A model generated the notes under the pieces. That model searched no databases and had not been told where the DNA came from. It was given only the letters and a program-made list of their open reading frames with translations. The translations under genes and the position numbers were made by a program. Of a DNA stretch of 49,520 nucleotides, positions 16,820 to 24,674 are shown one piece after another. The stretch comes from an uncultured Elusimicrobia bacterium (GTDB lineage Bacteria > Elusimicrobiota > Endomicrobiia > Endomicrobiales > Endomicrobiaceae). Where the stretch lies: contig CAMVLN010000001.1 in assembly GCA_947168325.1 (NCBI GenBank), positions 1-49,520 of the forward strand. The letters run 5' to 3'. Positions within the stretch are counted from its first letter, which is position 1. Each line of letters begins with the position of its first letter.

Positions 16820-18069
16820 TACAAAAACTCTTTAATTATCTTTATATTTTTTTCTATAGCACCTCTTTGTTTTTTTACTACTTCAAAAGCTTTTTTCCCA
16901 ACATCTTCTCTAAAATTTTTATCATTTAAAAGTTTCGTGACTATATTAAAAAATTCTTTATCATTTTTAATTTCAAATGCACCATTATTTTTTAATGAAA
17001 CATACTCGCTTTCAAAATTAAACATATACTGTCCAAAAATTATTGGTTTACAATAAGCTGCTGCTTCTATTGGGTTTTGCCCACCTTTATTTACAATTGA
17101 ACCACCTATAAAAACTATATCTGATATAGAATATAAAGATTGTAATTTCCCAAATACATCTACAATTATTACATCTTTTATAGAATTTGTTATCTTAGAA
17201 AAAAGTTCAAAAGATAAATTATTCTTTTTTAATAAAGAAGAAATTTCTTGAACTCTTGAAATATGTCTTGGTGCAAGAATTAATTTTAAATTTTTAAAAT
17301 TTTCTTTTAATTTTATAAAAACTTTTATTACTGTTTCTTCCTCCCCTTCTCTTGTACTACCTGCAGTAAAGATAAAATCTTCTGGCCTAAAATATAAATA
17401 TTCTTTTGTTATAGTTTCACTTTTAAAATCTCTATCATATTTTATATTCCCTGTAATTTGAACTTTATCTTTGTTGTCTACTAATGTTATAAATCTATCA
17501 TAGTCATGTTGATTTCTAACTGAAATATAAGTAATAAGATTTAAAAAAGGTTTCCAAAAAAATTTTGTTAGTCTATAGTAAAGAAAAGAACTATTAGAAA
17601 TTCTTCCATTAACTGTAATTACTTTTGTTCCTATTTTATTTGCACAAGTTATCATGCTAGGCCAAAATTCTGTTTCAATTAGTATAAGAATTTCTGGCTT
17701 TACTTTTTTTAATATAGAAGAAATAAACGGATATAAATCTATAGGAGCAAGAGCATAATAAGAAATTCCTTCAATTTTTGAAACATATTCTCTTGCAGAT
17801 TTTGTAATAGTAGAAACTATAATATTATACTCTTTTAAATATGATATCATTGGCTCTACAGCTTTTGCTTCACCTAATGAAGCACAGTGTATCCAAACAA
17901 TTTTTTTATTTTTATCAAGTTGTGGAATATTCCAACAAGAAAGTCTTTCTTTAATACAATAAAAAAATTCTTGACGATTCTTTTTGCCTGTTAAAATAAT
18001 AAACAAAAGTATAGGAACTAAAAATATTATAATTAAACAATTGTATAAAAAAAGTAATATATTAATCAT
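16819..18069 (-). CDS. waaA: 3-deoxy-D-manno-octulosonic acid (Kdo) transferase
   Basis: Transfers Kdo from CMP-Kdo to lipid IVA, the first step of LPS core assembly. The 416-aa protein has an N-terminal membrane anchor (residues 3-27), the catalytic Glu in HCASLGEAKA (near residue 68), the LILIETEFWPS segment and the GT-B C-domain (FTAGSTREGEE, FIGGSIVNKGGQNPIEAA). Length and motifs are normal. It is transcribed together with the GT9 gene. It shows that the organism makes Kdo-type lipopolysaccharide. Confidence 0.93.
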   Translation of the reverse strand: MINILLFLYNCLIIIFLVPILLFIILTGKKNRQEFFYCIKERLSCWNIPQLDKNKKIVWIHCASLGEAKAVEPMISYLKEYNIIVSTITKSAREYVSKIEGISYYALAPIDLYPFISSILKKVKPEILILIETEFWPSMITCANKIGTKVITVNGRISNSSFLYYRLTKFFWKPFLNLITYISVRNQHDYDRFITLVDNKDKVQITGNIKYDRDFKSETITKEYLYFRPEDFIFTAGSTREGEEETVIKVFIKLKENFKNLKLILAPRHISRVQEISSLLKKNNLSFELFSKITNSIKDVIIVDVFGKLQSLYSISDIVFIGGSIVNKGGQNPIEAAAYCKPIIFGQYMFNFESEYVSLKNNGAFEIKNDKEFFNIVTKLLNDKNFREDVGKKAFEVVKKQRGAIEKNIKIIKEFL

Positions 18070-18119
18070 ATAATTATTATATATTAAAATTTTGATATTC
18101 TTATATTATATAAAAATAA

Positions 18120-18154
18120 AAAAAGCTCCTACAAATTTTATGTAGGAGCTTTTT
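18120..18154 (-). terminator. Rho-independent terminator after reverse rubrerythrin
   Basis: A perfect 14-bp stem (AAAAAGCTCCTACA, 18120-18133, with 18141-18154) has a 7-base loop. On the minus strand it is followed by TTTTTTTATTTTTATA. It lies just after the stop at 18169 and before waaA. Confidence 0.95.
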
Positions 18155-18168
18155 ATTTGTAGTAAAAA

Positions 18169-18717
18169 TTATTTTTTAAAATATCTTTTTAAAAGGCCAT
18201 CAAAACCCTTACCGTGTCTTGCTTCATCTTTTGCCATTTCATGAACCGTATCATGAATTGCATCATAACCTAATTTCTTAGCTTTTAGTGCTATATCCAT
18301 TTTACCTTGACAAGCACCATGTTCTGCAGTTGCTCTAAGCTCAAGATTTTTTTGTGTTGAAGAGGTAACTACTTCACCTAAAAGTTCTGCAAATTTTGCA
18401 GCATGTTCTGCTTCTTCGTAAGCATATCTTCTATATGCTTGGGCTATTTCTGGATATCCTTCTCTTTCTGCCACTCTGCTCATTGCTAAATACATTCCAA
18501 CTTCTATACATTCTCCGTTGAAATTTGCTCTTAATCCTTCCACAATTTCTTTGTCTTCTACAATACCATCACCAATTTTATGTTCTGTAGCATAAGTTTT
18601 TTTCCCCTCAACTACCTCTTCTAAAGATTCTGCTTTTGCACCACAAATAGGGCATTTTTCCGGTTTTGTTGAAACATCCTCACTTACCCAACCACAAACT
18701 TTGCATCTATATTTCAT
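18169..18717 (-). CDS. Reverse rubrerythrin (N-terminal rubredoxin, C-terminal diiron ferritin-like domain)
   Basis: A 182-aa peroxide-reducing protein. The rubredoxin domain comes first (YRCKVCGW, then CPICGA near residue 22), and the four-helix diiron domain follows (NFNGECIEVGMY, YEEAEHAAKF, TAEHGACQG, DEARHGKGF), supplying the paired ExxH ligands. This domain order defines reverse rubrerythrins, which act as NADH-linked peroxidases in anaerobes. It is followed by a strong terminator and is the last of a run of oxygen-defence genes. Confidence 0.93.
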   Translation of the reverse strand: MKYRCKVCGWVSEDVSTKPEKCPICGAKAESLEEVVEGKKTYATEHKIGDGIVEDKEIVEGLRANFNGECIEVGMYLAMSRVAEREGYPEIAQAYRRYAYEEAEHAAKFAELLGEVVTSSTQKNLELRATAEHGACQGKMDIALKAKKLGYDAIHDTVHEMAKDEARHGKGFDGLLKRYFKK

Positions 18718-18864
18718 TTTTCCCCCTTTTTAATTCCTACTGTTCTAATTTTTCACAAATCTAATTTTCTCAAAAAACTCAACTTTTAATTATATTTTCT
18801 AATTTTATATTTTTTTCTTCAATACATATATATTTACATACTTTAAAATTTATAAAGTAAGTTT

Positions 18865-19440
18865 TTAATAATTTTCTACAAACAATTCTTGATATGCTTT
18901 TGGATGTGCACATGCAGGACATTCATCTAGAGCTTCTATAGATTCATAAACATATCCACAATTTCTACATTTCCACATTACTTTACCATCTTTTTTAAAC
19001 ACTTTTTCATACTTAATATTTTCTAAAAGTTTTCTATATCTTTTTTCATGTGCTTTTTCTGCTATGGCAATATATTCAAAAGTATCAGCTATTTCTTGAA
19101 ACCCTTCTTCTTTAGCAACTTTTGCAAATTCTGGATATAATTTTGTCCATTCTTCATTTTCACCATTTGCTGATGCTTGTAAATTTTGAACTGTTGTACC
19201 TATTTTACCTGCAGGGAAAGTTGCTGTAATTTCTATATCTCCACCTTCTAAAAATTTAAAGAATTTCTTTGCATGCTCTTTTTCATTATCTGCTGTTTCT
19301 GTAAAAAAGCCTGAAATTTGTTCATAACCTTCTTTCTTAGCTACTGAAGCAAAATATGTATATCTATTCCTTGCTTGAGATTCTCCTGCAAAAGATTTCA
19401 ACAAATTTTGCTCTGTTTTTGTTCCTTTTAAACTTTTCAT
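18865..19440 (-). CDS. rbr: Rubrerythrin (classical domain order)
   Basis: A 191-aa peroxide reductase. The N-terminal diiron domain (FAGESQARNRYTYFA, ETADNEKEHAKKF, EYIAIAEKAHEKRY) supplies the Glu/His iron ligands. The C-terminal rubredoxin domain has CRNCGYVYE and CPACAHPKAYQELF. It is full length. It lies between the superoxide reductase gene and the reverse rubrerythrin gene and handles H2O2 produced by superoxide reductase, with electrons from rubredoxin. The ribosome-binding site is GGAGAAC. Confidence 0.95.
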   Translation of the reverse strand: MKSLKGTKTEQNLLKSFAGESQARNRYTYFASVAKKEGYEQISGFFTETADNEKEHAKKFFKFLEGGDIEITATFPAGKIGTTVQNLQASANGENEEWTKLYPEFAKVAKEEGFQEIADTFEYIAIAEKAHEKRYRKLLENIKYEKVFKKDGKVMWKCRNCGYVYESIEALDECPACAHPKAYQELFVENY

Positions 19441-19556
19441 TTTTGTTCTCCATTATTTTTTATAAATTTATGTTCAACAACTTTATTTTGATAGCAAGGA
19501 ATAGTTTTTTTCAATTCCTCTTTTTTCTATCCATCTACTTCCTCATTGCTATTGTT

Positions 19557-19991
19557 CTATATACTTGTTATCCAACTCCCATGAATATTACATTGTGCAA
19601 CAACTGATATATTTTTACTATCTGTCTTTACCTTTATGTTCGTTTCTGGTTTCAAATCTTTAGTTAACAATGTCATAGATACCAATTCATTATCAATATA
19701 AATACTTATTTTTGATATAAAATGTTCTTTTACCATAGGATGTTCTATTTCTCCTACTGTTACATAAATATTTTTATATCCATTTTCTATATCAACAATT
19801 TTTACAACGGGCAAATGTTTTTTTTCTGTCTCACCACTAACTGCAACATCTTCTTTTGTATGTAAAGCATTTTCTTTTTCATCAAATAATTTAAAAATTT
19901 TTGTACCAGAACAACAACTAGGGCAAACATCAGGAATACTTTTTGTTAAAAGAATATGTCCACAAACAGAACATACTAATGCTTTTTTCAT
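19557..19991 (-). CDS. Superoxide reductase (desulfoferrodoxin/neelaredoxin family)
   Basis: Reduces superoxide to H2O2 at a His4Cys iron site. Ligands visible in the 144-aa protein: KKHLPVV, EIEHPMVKEHF (two His) and CNIHGSW (Cys and His near the C-terminus). The N-terminal CSVCGHI...CPSCC segment looks like a small rubredoxin-like knuckle, altered from the usual desulforedoxin spacing. The Glu-Lys before the first ligand His, conserved in the family, is present. It sits upstream of the rubrerythrins that would remove its product. Confidence 0.93.
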   Translation of the reverse strand: MKKALVCSVCGHILLTKSIPDVCPSCCSGTKIFKLFDEKENALHTKEDVAVSGETEKKHLPVVKIVDIENGYKNIYVTVGEIEHPMVKEHFISKISIYIDNELVSMTLLTKDLKPETNIKVKTDSKNISVVAQCNIHGSWITSI

Positions 19992-20059
19992 AAAAACCGT
20001 CCTATTAATTTTAGTTTACATATATGCCTATTTACTATAATTTTATAATTTGTTGTTTA

Positions 20060-21250
20060 TTAATAGCAATGTTCTAACAATGCTTTAGAAAGTTTTTCCC
20101 CTGCTTGATAACATTTTTCTATCTCTTCTTTGTTTGGTTTGAATTTTGCACTTATTTGATCTATCACTTCTATACCAAAAGAAGATAAATTTGTTGCAAT
20201 TTCTTTAACTGCTCCACCTGCCCAACCAAACGAGCCAAAAGATACTGCAATTCTATTTTTAGGTTTCATACCTTTTAAGAAATGCATATATCCTGCAATG
20301 TATGCAAGCATTTCATTGTCGTGTGTAGAAGAACCTATAACAAAAGCTTTTGCTTCTAACATTTCATAAGCAACTTCTGCAAAATCTGTTTTTGCTATAT
20401 CAAACATTTTCACTTCTATATTATTGTTAGTTAAAGCTCTAACAATTTCTCTTGCCATTATTTGTGTTGAGCCCCACATAGTTTCATAAACAACAACAAC
20501 TTTATTTTTTACTTCATTTTTTGTCCATGACAAATATTTTTCTATTACTTTATTTATATTGTTTCTCCATACAAGTCCATGACTTGGAGCAACAAAATCT
20601 ATAGGAAGATTCATTGTTAAAAGATTATTTACACTTTTTTCTATCATTGTTCCCAAAGGCCATAATATATTTGCATAATATTTTGCAACTTCTTGCCATA
20701 AAATATCTTGTCCTATTTCATCTGTAAAAGTTTTATTAGTTGCAATATGTTGCCCGAAAGCATCATTTGAAAATAAAATCTTTTTTTCAGGACAATATGT
20801 TATCATGCTATCAGGCCAATGAACCATAGGGACTTCAACAAATGTTAAAGTATTGTTGCCTAGATTGATTTTATCTCCTGTTTTAACAACATTTATTTCT
20901 ATATTTAAATCATAATATTTTAAAAGGCCTTCCTTCAATTTTGCTGTTCCATAAAATTTTGCATTTTTTAAAACTTTTGCCATATATTCTATTGCACCAC
21001 TATGATCTGGTTCAAGATGATTTAATATCACATGTTTTATTTTTTCTGGACTGATGATCTCTAAAATATTTTTTATAAATTCATCTTCAAAACCTTTATG
21101 AACAACATCTATTAAAGCTGGTTCTTTGTCATTAATTAAATAAGAATTATATGTAACCCCATTTTTTGTAATAAATGTATTACCATGAAAATTTCTCATA
21201 TTCCAATCTATTACACCAACCGAAAACACATCTTTTGTTATTTGTTTCAT
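20060..21250 (-). CDS. Flavodiiron protein (A-type flavoprotein, O2/NO reductase)
   Basis: Reduces O2 to water (or NO to N2O) with electrons from rubredoxin. The N-terminal metallo-beta-lactamase domain holds the diiron ligands in HLEPDH (residues 78-83), then HWPDS, a downstream Asp in SNDAFG and His in SHGLVW. The C-terminal flavodoxin domain (from about 255) has YETMWGSTQ and SFGSFGWAGG for FMN. The ATG at 21250 (MKQIT) is preferred to one at 21256 because the AAAGG motif is too near the latter. It belongs to the oxygen-defence cluster, and rubredoxin is encoded nearby at 23342-23500. Confidence 0.95.
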   Translation of the reverse strand: MKQITKDVFSVGVIDWNMRNFHGNTFITKNGVTYNSYLINDKEPALIDVVHKGFEDEFIKNILEIISPEKIKHVILNHLEPDHSGAIEYMAKVLKNAKFYGTAKLKEGLLKYYDLNIEINVVKTGDKINLGNNTLTFVEVPMVHWPDSMITYCPEKKILFSNDAFGQHIATNKTFTDEIGQDILWQEVAKYYANILWPLGTMIEKSVNNLLTMNLPIDFVAPSHGLVWRNNINKVIEKYLSWTKNEVKNKVVVVYETMWGSTQIMAREIVRALTNNNIEVKMFDIAKTDFAEVAYEMLEAKAFVIGSSTHDNEMLAYIAGYMHFLKGMKPKNRIAVSFGSFGWAGGAVKEIATNLSSFGIEVIDQISAKFKPNKEEIEKCYQAGEKLSKALLEHCY

Positions 21251-21423
21251 ATTCATTATCCTTTACTTTACTATGAATTGATTATGTAAATAAATTTTTA
21301 ATTTATAGTTAAAAACAAAAACTTACTTAATGTATTAGTAATCTTTTTACTAATTTTATCTTTTAAATTTAAAAAACAAATTAAAGTTATTAACTGCCAT
21401 CAATTAGCAACTACATAAATCTA

Positions 21424-21810
21424 TCAACTGCTCTTACTGTGAACTCTTTTTTTATAATCTTCAATTGCTTTGTGTAGGGCATCTGCTCCTAAATTAGAAC
21501 AATGCAATTTATTTGGAGGAAGACCACCTAACTCTTTAGCAACTGCATCATTTGTTATTGCAAGTGCTTCTTCAATAGTTTTGCCTATTGCCATTTCAGA
21601 TACCATTGAAGATACTGCTATTGCCGCACCACAACCGAAAGTTTTAAACTTAACATCTTTTATAATATTGTTTTCTACTTTTATATAAAATTTCATCATA
21701 TCACCGCATACAGGATTACCAATTTCACCTATTCCTGATGCATCTTTTATTTCACCTACATTTCTTGGATTAGAGAAATGATCCATTACTTTCTCTGAAT
21801 AAAAAGCCAT
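21424..21810 (-). CDS. iscU: Iron-sulfur cluster scaffold protein IscU/NifU-N
   Basis: A 128-aa scaffold on which Fe-S clusters are built. The three ligand cysteines and the Asp are in place: GNPVCGD (Cys35, Asp37), FGCGAAIA (Cys60) and KLHCSNL (Cys104). The LPPNK surface recognised by HscA in enteric bacteria is present, but no hscA is nearby. It is separated from the desulfurase homologue by 299 bases with its own promoter. The ribosome-binding site is GGAGG. It has normal length and shows no decay. Confidence 0.95.
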   Translation of the reverse strand: MAFYSEKVMDHFSNPRNVGEIKDASGIGEIGNPVCGDMMKFYIKVENNIIKDVKFKTFGCGAAIAVSSMVSEMAIGKTIEEALAITNDAVAKELGGLPPNKLHCSNLGADALHKAIEDYKKRVHSKSS

Positions 21811-21845
21811 TTTACTACAACCTCCATATTAACACCGTTTGTTAT

Positions 21846-21960
21846 ATTATATTTCTTTTAAATTTAGCTTGTAACTGATAATAAAACTTTTAAAAATTCT
21901 TGTCTACCAGATTTTAAAAAACATTTTGTTGTTTTAACTTCTATGTTACCAACTGATAAC
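21846..21960 (-). promoter_or_regulatory. iscU promoter and repeated AACTGATAA element
   Basis: The minus strand reads TTACAA (21874-21869), a 17-base spacer and TATAAT (21851-21846). The plus-strand element AACTGATAAyAAAA occurs at 21873 (touching the -35) and again at 21951, 78 bases upstream, where it is part of the imperfect palindrome GTTACCAACTGATAAC (21945-21960). This repeat is a candidate regulator binding site. The rest of 21811-22109 is AT-rich and holds no gene. Confidence 0.5.
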
Positions 21961-22109
21961 AAAAGTTTTTTTAGTTAATGAATTTTAGTATTATTATCTT
22001 ATAAATTTTTCCTTTACCCAAAAAATTTTTATTTATTTGTTAGTAAGATTGATATAAGTCCTAATTGTTTTTTACTATTTAAAAAAATATATAATGTAAA
22101 CCTTTAATC

Positions 22110-23339
22110 TTATAAGTGACAATGATTGTGCTCGTAATCTGTTCCAGGTCCCGCTTTTAGTCTTTTACCTGTTTCAACAAAGTGAGAATATAGTGGAGAC
22201 ATACTTCTTAATTTTTTAACTATTGCTGGAAACTCTGCTATAACATAATCAATTTCTTCTTCAGTATTGTATTTTGATAAAGTAAATACTATAGAACCTT
22301 GCCCTACTGCAACATCTACATTAAGTGCAGTTAATACATGAGAAATTTTTAAAGATTTATTTGCACAAGCAGAACCGCTAGAAGCCATAATTCCTTTAGC
22401 ATCCAATAAAAGAAATAGAGATTCTCCTTCTACAAACTCTATAGAAAAATTTACATTTGTAGGTAACCTATTTTCTATAGGACCATTAAGATATATATAT
22501 TCTATATTACTTTTTAAACCTTCAATAAGTTTATCTCTTAAATTAATTATTTTTTCATAGTTTTTGTTTATTTCACTCATAGCTAAATCACAAGCTACCC
22601 CAAAACCAACTATTGCTGGAACATTTTCTGTTCCAGCTCTTTTATTAAACTCTTGAACTCCGCCATCAATTTGAGGTTTTATATATATACCTTTTTTTAT
22701 GTACAAAGCTGCTACACCTTTTGGACCATAAATTACAGAGCTTGCAAGAGTCAACATATCTATTTTTGATTCTGCAACATTTATAGGAATTACTCCTGCT
22801 GCAACAACCGCATCAACATGAAAAACAATATTCTTTTCTTTAACTATTTTAGATATTTCATCAATATTTTGTATAGTTCCAACTTCTGTATTTGCATATT
22901 GAATAGATACTAAAATTGTATCTTGCCTAATAGCTTTTTTAAGTTCATCCAACAACAAAAAACCTTTGTCATCTACTGGAATATAAGTTATTTCAAAGCC
23001 ATCTTTCTGTAAAGATTTTACTGCATTTAAAATAGAAAAATGTTCTATTTGAGATACAATAATATGTTTACCTTTGTTAGAATTTGCATAAGCAAATCCT
23101 TTTATAGCAAGATTATTTGATTCTGAACCACAAGAAGTAAAAATAATTTCATCAGGTTTAGAATTTATTAATTTTGATACTGAAAGTCTTGCTTGTTCTA
23201 TTGCATCTTTAGAAATTTGCCCTAAAGAATAAATACTTTGAGGATTTCCATAATACTGTTTCATATAAGGAAGCATAGCATTAAATACTATGTCATCCAT
23301 TTGTGTATTTGACTGATTATCCAAGTATACTTGTTTCAT
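22110..23339 (-). CDS. iscS: Cysteine desulfurase homologue lacking the PLP lysine
   Basis: A 409-aa NifS/IscS family protein. Most active-site elements are present: His100 (QIEHFS), Asn150 (YANTEVG), Asp176 (FHVDA), Arg234 region (KRAGTENV) and the sulfur-carrying Cys325 (SSGSACANKS). The strand that should read LSAHKIYGPKG reads LASSVIYGPKG, so the His-Lys pair is Ser201-Val202 and the Schiff-base lysine is missing. The Gln that contacts PLP is Val179 (DAVVAAG). A normal desulfurase reaction is therefore doubtful. A Lys-less IscS is known in Archaeoglobus fulgidus. The gene follows the rubredoxin stop by two bases. The frame is otherwise intact with no sign of decay. Confidence 0.9.
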   Translation of the reverse strand: MKQVYLDNQSNTQMDDIVFNAMLPYMKQYYGNPQSIYSLGQISKDAIEQARLSVSKLINSKPDEIIFTSCGSESNNLAIKGFAYANSNKGKHIIVSQIEHFSILNAVKSLQKDGFEITYIPVDDKGFLLLDELKKAIRQDTILVSIQYANTEVGTIQNIDEISKIVKEKNIVFHVDAVVAAGVIPINVAESKIDMLTLASSVIYGPKGVAALYIKKGIYIKPQIDGGVQEFNKRAGTENVPAIVGFGVACDLAMSEINKNYEKIINLRDKLIEGLKSNIEYIYLNGPIENRLPTNVNFSIEFVEGESLFLLLDAKGIMASSGSACANKSLKISHVLTALNVDVAVGQGSIVFTLSKYNTEEEIDYVIAEFPAIVKKLRSMSPLYSHFVETGKRLKAGPGTDYEHNHCHL

Positions 23340-23341
23340 AA

Positions 23342-23500
23342 TTACATTTTCTCAAAATTTTCTTTTCCAACCTGACAAACTGGGCATACCCAATTATCAG
23401 GTAATTTTTCAAATGGTGTCCCTGCAGGAATACCATTTTCTGGATCACCTTTTGCTGGATCGTACTCATACCCACAAACATTACATTTAAATTTTTCCAT
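23342..23500 (-). CDS. rub: Rubredoxin
   Basis: A 52-aa electron carrier. Both iron-binding knuckles are present: CNVCGY (residues 6-11) and CPVCQVGK (residues 39-46). The usual YDPAKGDPENGI, PAGTPFEKLP and DNWVCP segments are also there. The ribosome-binding site AAGGAG precedes the ATG. The stop is two bases from the desulfurase start, so the two are one operon. It is the probable electron donor of the flavodiiron protein and rubrerythrins. Confidence 0.96.
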   Translation of the reverse strand: MEKFKCNVCGYEYDPAKGDPENGIPAGTPFEKLPDNWVCPVCQVGKENFEKM

Positions 23501-23583
23501 TTTTTATCTCCTTAAATTTTTTTACAATTTACAAGTTATAGTTTAAATTTTAATATTAATCTATACCATAATCCCTATTTTTT

Positions 23584-23608
23584 CATAGAATAGACTGCCT
23601 AATCTATG
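23584..23608 (-). promoter_or_regulatory. Imperfect palindrome in the rubredoxin leader
   Basis: CATAGA and TCTATG arms, extended by TAG/CTA after one T-T mismatch, surround GCAGT. It lies about 35 bases downstream of the promoter. It may be an operator or an RNA hairpin; neither can be decided from the sequence. Confidence 0.3.
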
Positions 23609-23640
23609 TTCTTTTTTATTTGTAAACATTATATACTTGG

Positions 23641-23669
23641 ATTATATACAAATAAAAAGAATCTATCAA
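23641..23669 (-). promoter_or_regulatory. Promoter of rubredoxin-desulfurase operon
   Basis: The minus strand reads TTGATA (23669-23664), a 17-base spacer and TATAAT (23646-23641). The leader is about 135 bases. Confidence 0.75.
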
Positions 23670-23963
23670 GATAATGTTTATTTCTTTACTCTACTATTTT
23701 GTTCCTTTTTGAGCTCCATCCTTACTTCTTTTTACTAGTAAATCCATTTTTATTATTTATTAGCTTTTTTACTTATTGGAGTCTATTTTGTGTTCAAACT
23801 TTTACAGTGCCTAGTTAAATTCAAAATAGATATGTCTTTTTTGATAAAAAAAGGATGAAGAAAAAAAAGAAAAAGATAAGCAAACAAAAGATAGCATTAA
23901 ATTTGAAAGGAATAAAAACTATTCAAAAAGAATATTATTTGCCAAATTATGCCAATTTAATAA

Positions 23964-24137
23964 CAAAAATTTATAAAAATATTAAAAATATTTGCAAAAC
24001 AAATTCAAAATCTTTATAATTTTGTTAGGCTTCATAAAAATCTTAATTTCAATATTAATTCCAATAATAGATTATTTTCACCTGTGGAGTTTTCATCTCT
24101 CAAAAACGGACAAAGGTCTTTAACCCTAACTCTTTAA
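23964..24137 (+). pseudogene. Possible transposase C-terminal remnant
   Basis: An open stretch with no start codon reads NLYNFVRLHKNL followed about 20 residues later by LFSPVEF. This resembles the YNFxRPHxxL...TPxE tail of DDE transposases. Upstream, TCTATTTTG near 23784 and CAAAATAGA near 23823 form a 9-base inverted repeat of unknown meaning. The rest of 23670-24300 has no gene apart from an A-rich 53-codon frame starting near 23855 that looks random. The identification is weak. Confidence 0.3.
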
Positions 24138-24144
24138 CCCTAAC
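24117..24144 (+). repeat. Two tandem copies of a 14-mer ending TTAACCCTAAC
   Basis: TCTTTAACCCTAAC is repeated perfectly (24117-24130, 24131-24144). The 11-base core TTAACCCTAAC occurs again at 49100-49110, just before aroF. Confidence 0.8.
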
Positions 24145-24306
24145 ATAATGTTTAATGTTTACTTGGAAAAAATAATTTGATAGAATACCAAGATAGATTT
24201 TGTTTTTTATTTAAACTATAATATTTTATATATGATTATTACATGTATAATATAACAATAGCAAGTGTTTTAATTTACAATATGTATGTTTTTTATAGGA
24301 GGAAAA

Positions 24307-24567
24307 ATGGCATTTGAGAAAAAAGCAGTATTAGAAAAATTTAAAAAGCATGAAACTGATACAGGATCACCTGAAGTTCAAGTTGCATTGCTTACAACAA
24401 GGATTAATTATTTGGCAGAGCATTTTAAAAAATTTCCTAAAGATTTTGCATCTAGAATAGGTTTTTTAAAAATGATTGGTAAAAGAAGAAGACTACTTGA
24501 TTATTTGAAAAAATCAGATAAGAATGCATATAGTGATATTTTAAAAAAACTAGGTTTAAGAAAGTAA
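24307..24567 (+). CDS. rpsO: 30S ribosomal protein S15
   Basis: An 86-aa primary rRNA-binding protein of the small-subunit platform. The HETDTGSPEVQVALLT and LKMIGKRRRLLDYLKK segments that contact 16S rRNA are conserved. The frame extends to 24286, but the ATG at 24307 follows AGGAGG at ideal spacing and gives the standard MAFEKK start. The classical rpsO-pnp gene pair is conserved here. Confidence 0.97.
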   Translation: MAFEKKAVLEKFKKHETDTGSPEVQVALLTTRINYLAEHFKKFPKDFASRIGFLKMIGKRRRLLDYLKKSDKNAYSDILKKLGLRK

Positions 24568-24574
24568 AAAATAA

Positions 24575-24661
24575 GTCCGTCATAAACACAAAGGATACAT
24601 TCAGTTTCATATTATGCAAATGAAGTTGTGTGAATCTTTTGTGTGATGTTTATGGGCGGGC
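24575..24661 (+). promoter_or_regulatory. Long RNA hairpin between rpsO and pnp
   Basis: Three stacked helices can form: GTCCGT with GGCGGGC; CATAAACA (24581-24588) with TGTTTATG (24647-24654); and CAAAGGAT (24589-24596) with ATCTTTTG (24634-24641) beyond a TGTGA bulge. CAGTTTCAT/ATGAAGTTG caps the inner part. The pnp ribosome-binding site follows directly. In E. coli the equivalent hairpin is cut by RNase III and then used by PNPase to autoregulate; the same role is inferred. Confidence 0.7.
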
Positions 24662-24674
24662 TAACGAGGGAAAA

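Noticed and set aside
21335..21353. Terminator or operator TTAGTAA-N5-TTACTAA between iscU and the flavodiiron gene
   Set aside because: A perfect 7-bp stem exists but without a T-run on the minus strand, and a palindrome this AT-rich is expected by chance in this genome.
24117..24144. Telomere or chromosome-end signal
   Set aside because: Only two tandem copies occur within ordinary chromosome with rpsO-pnp directly downstream; nothing suggests a linear end.
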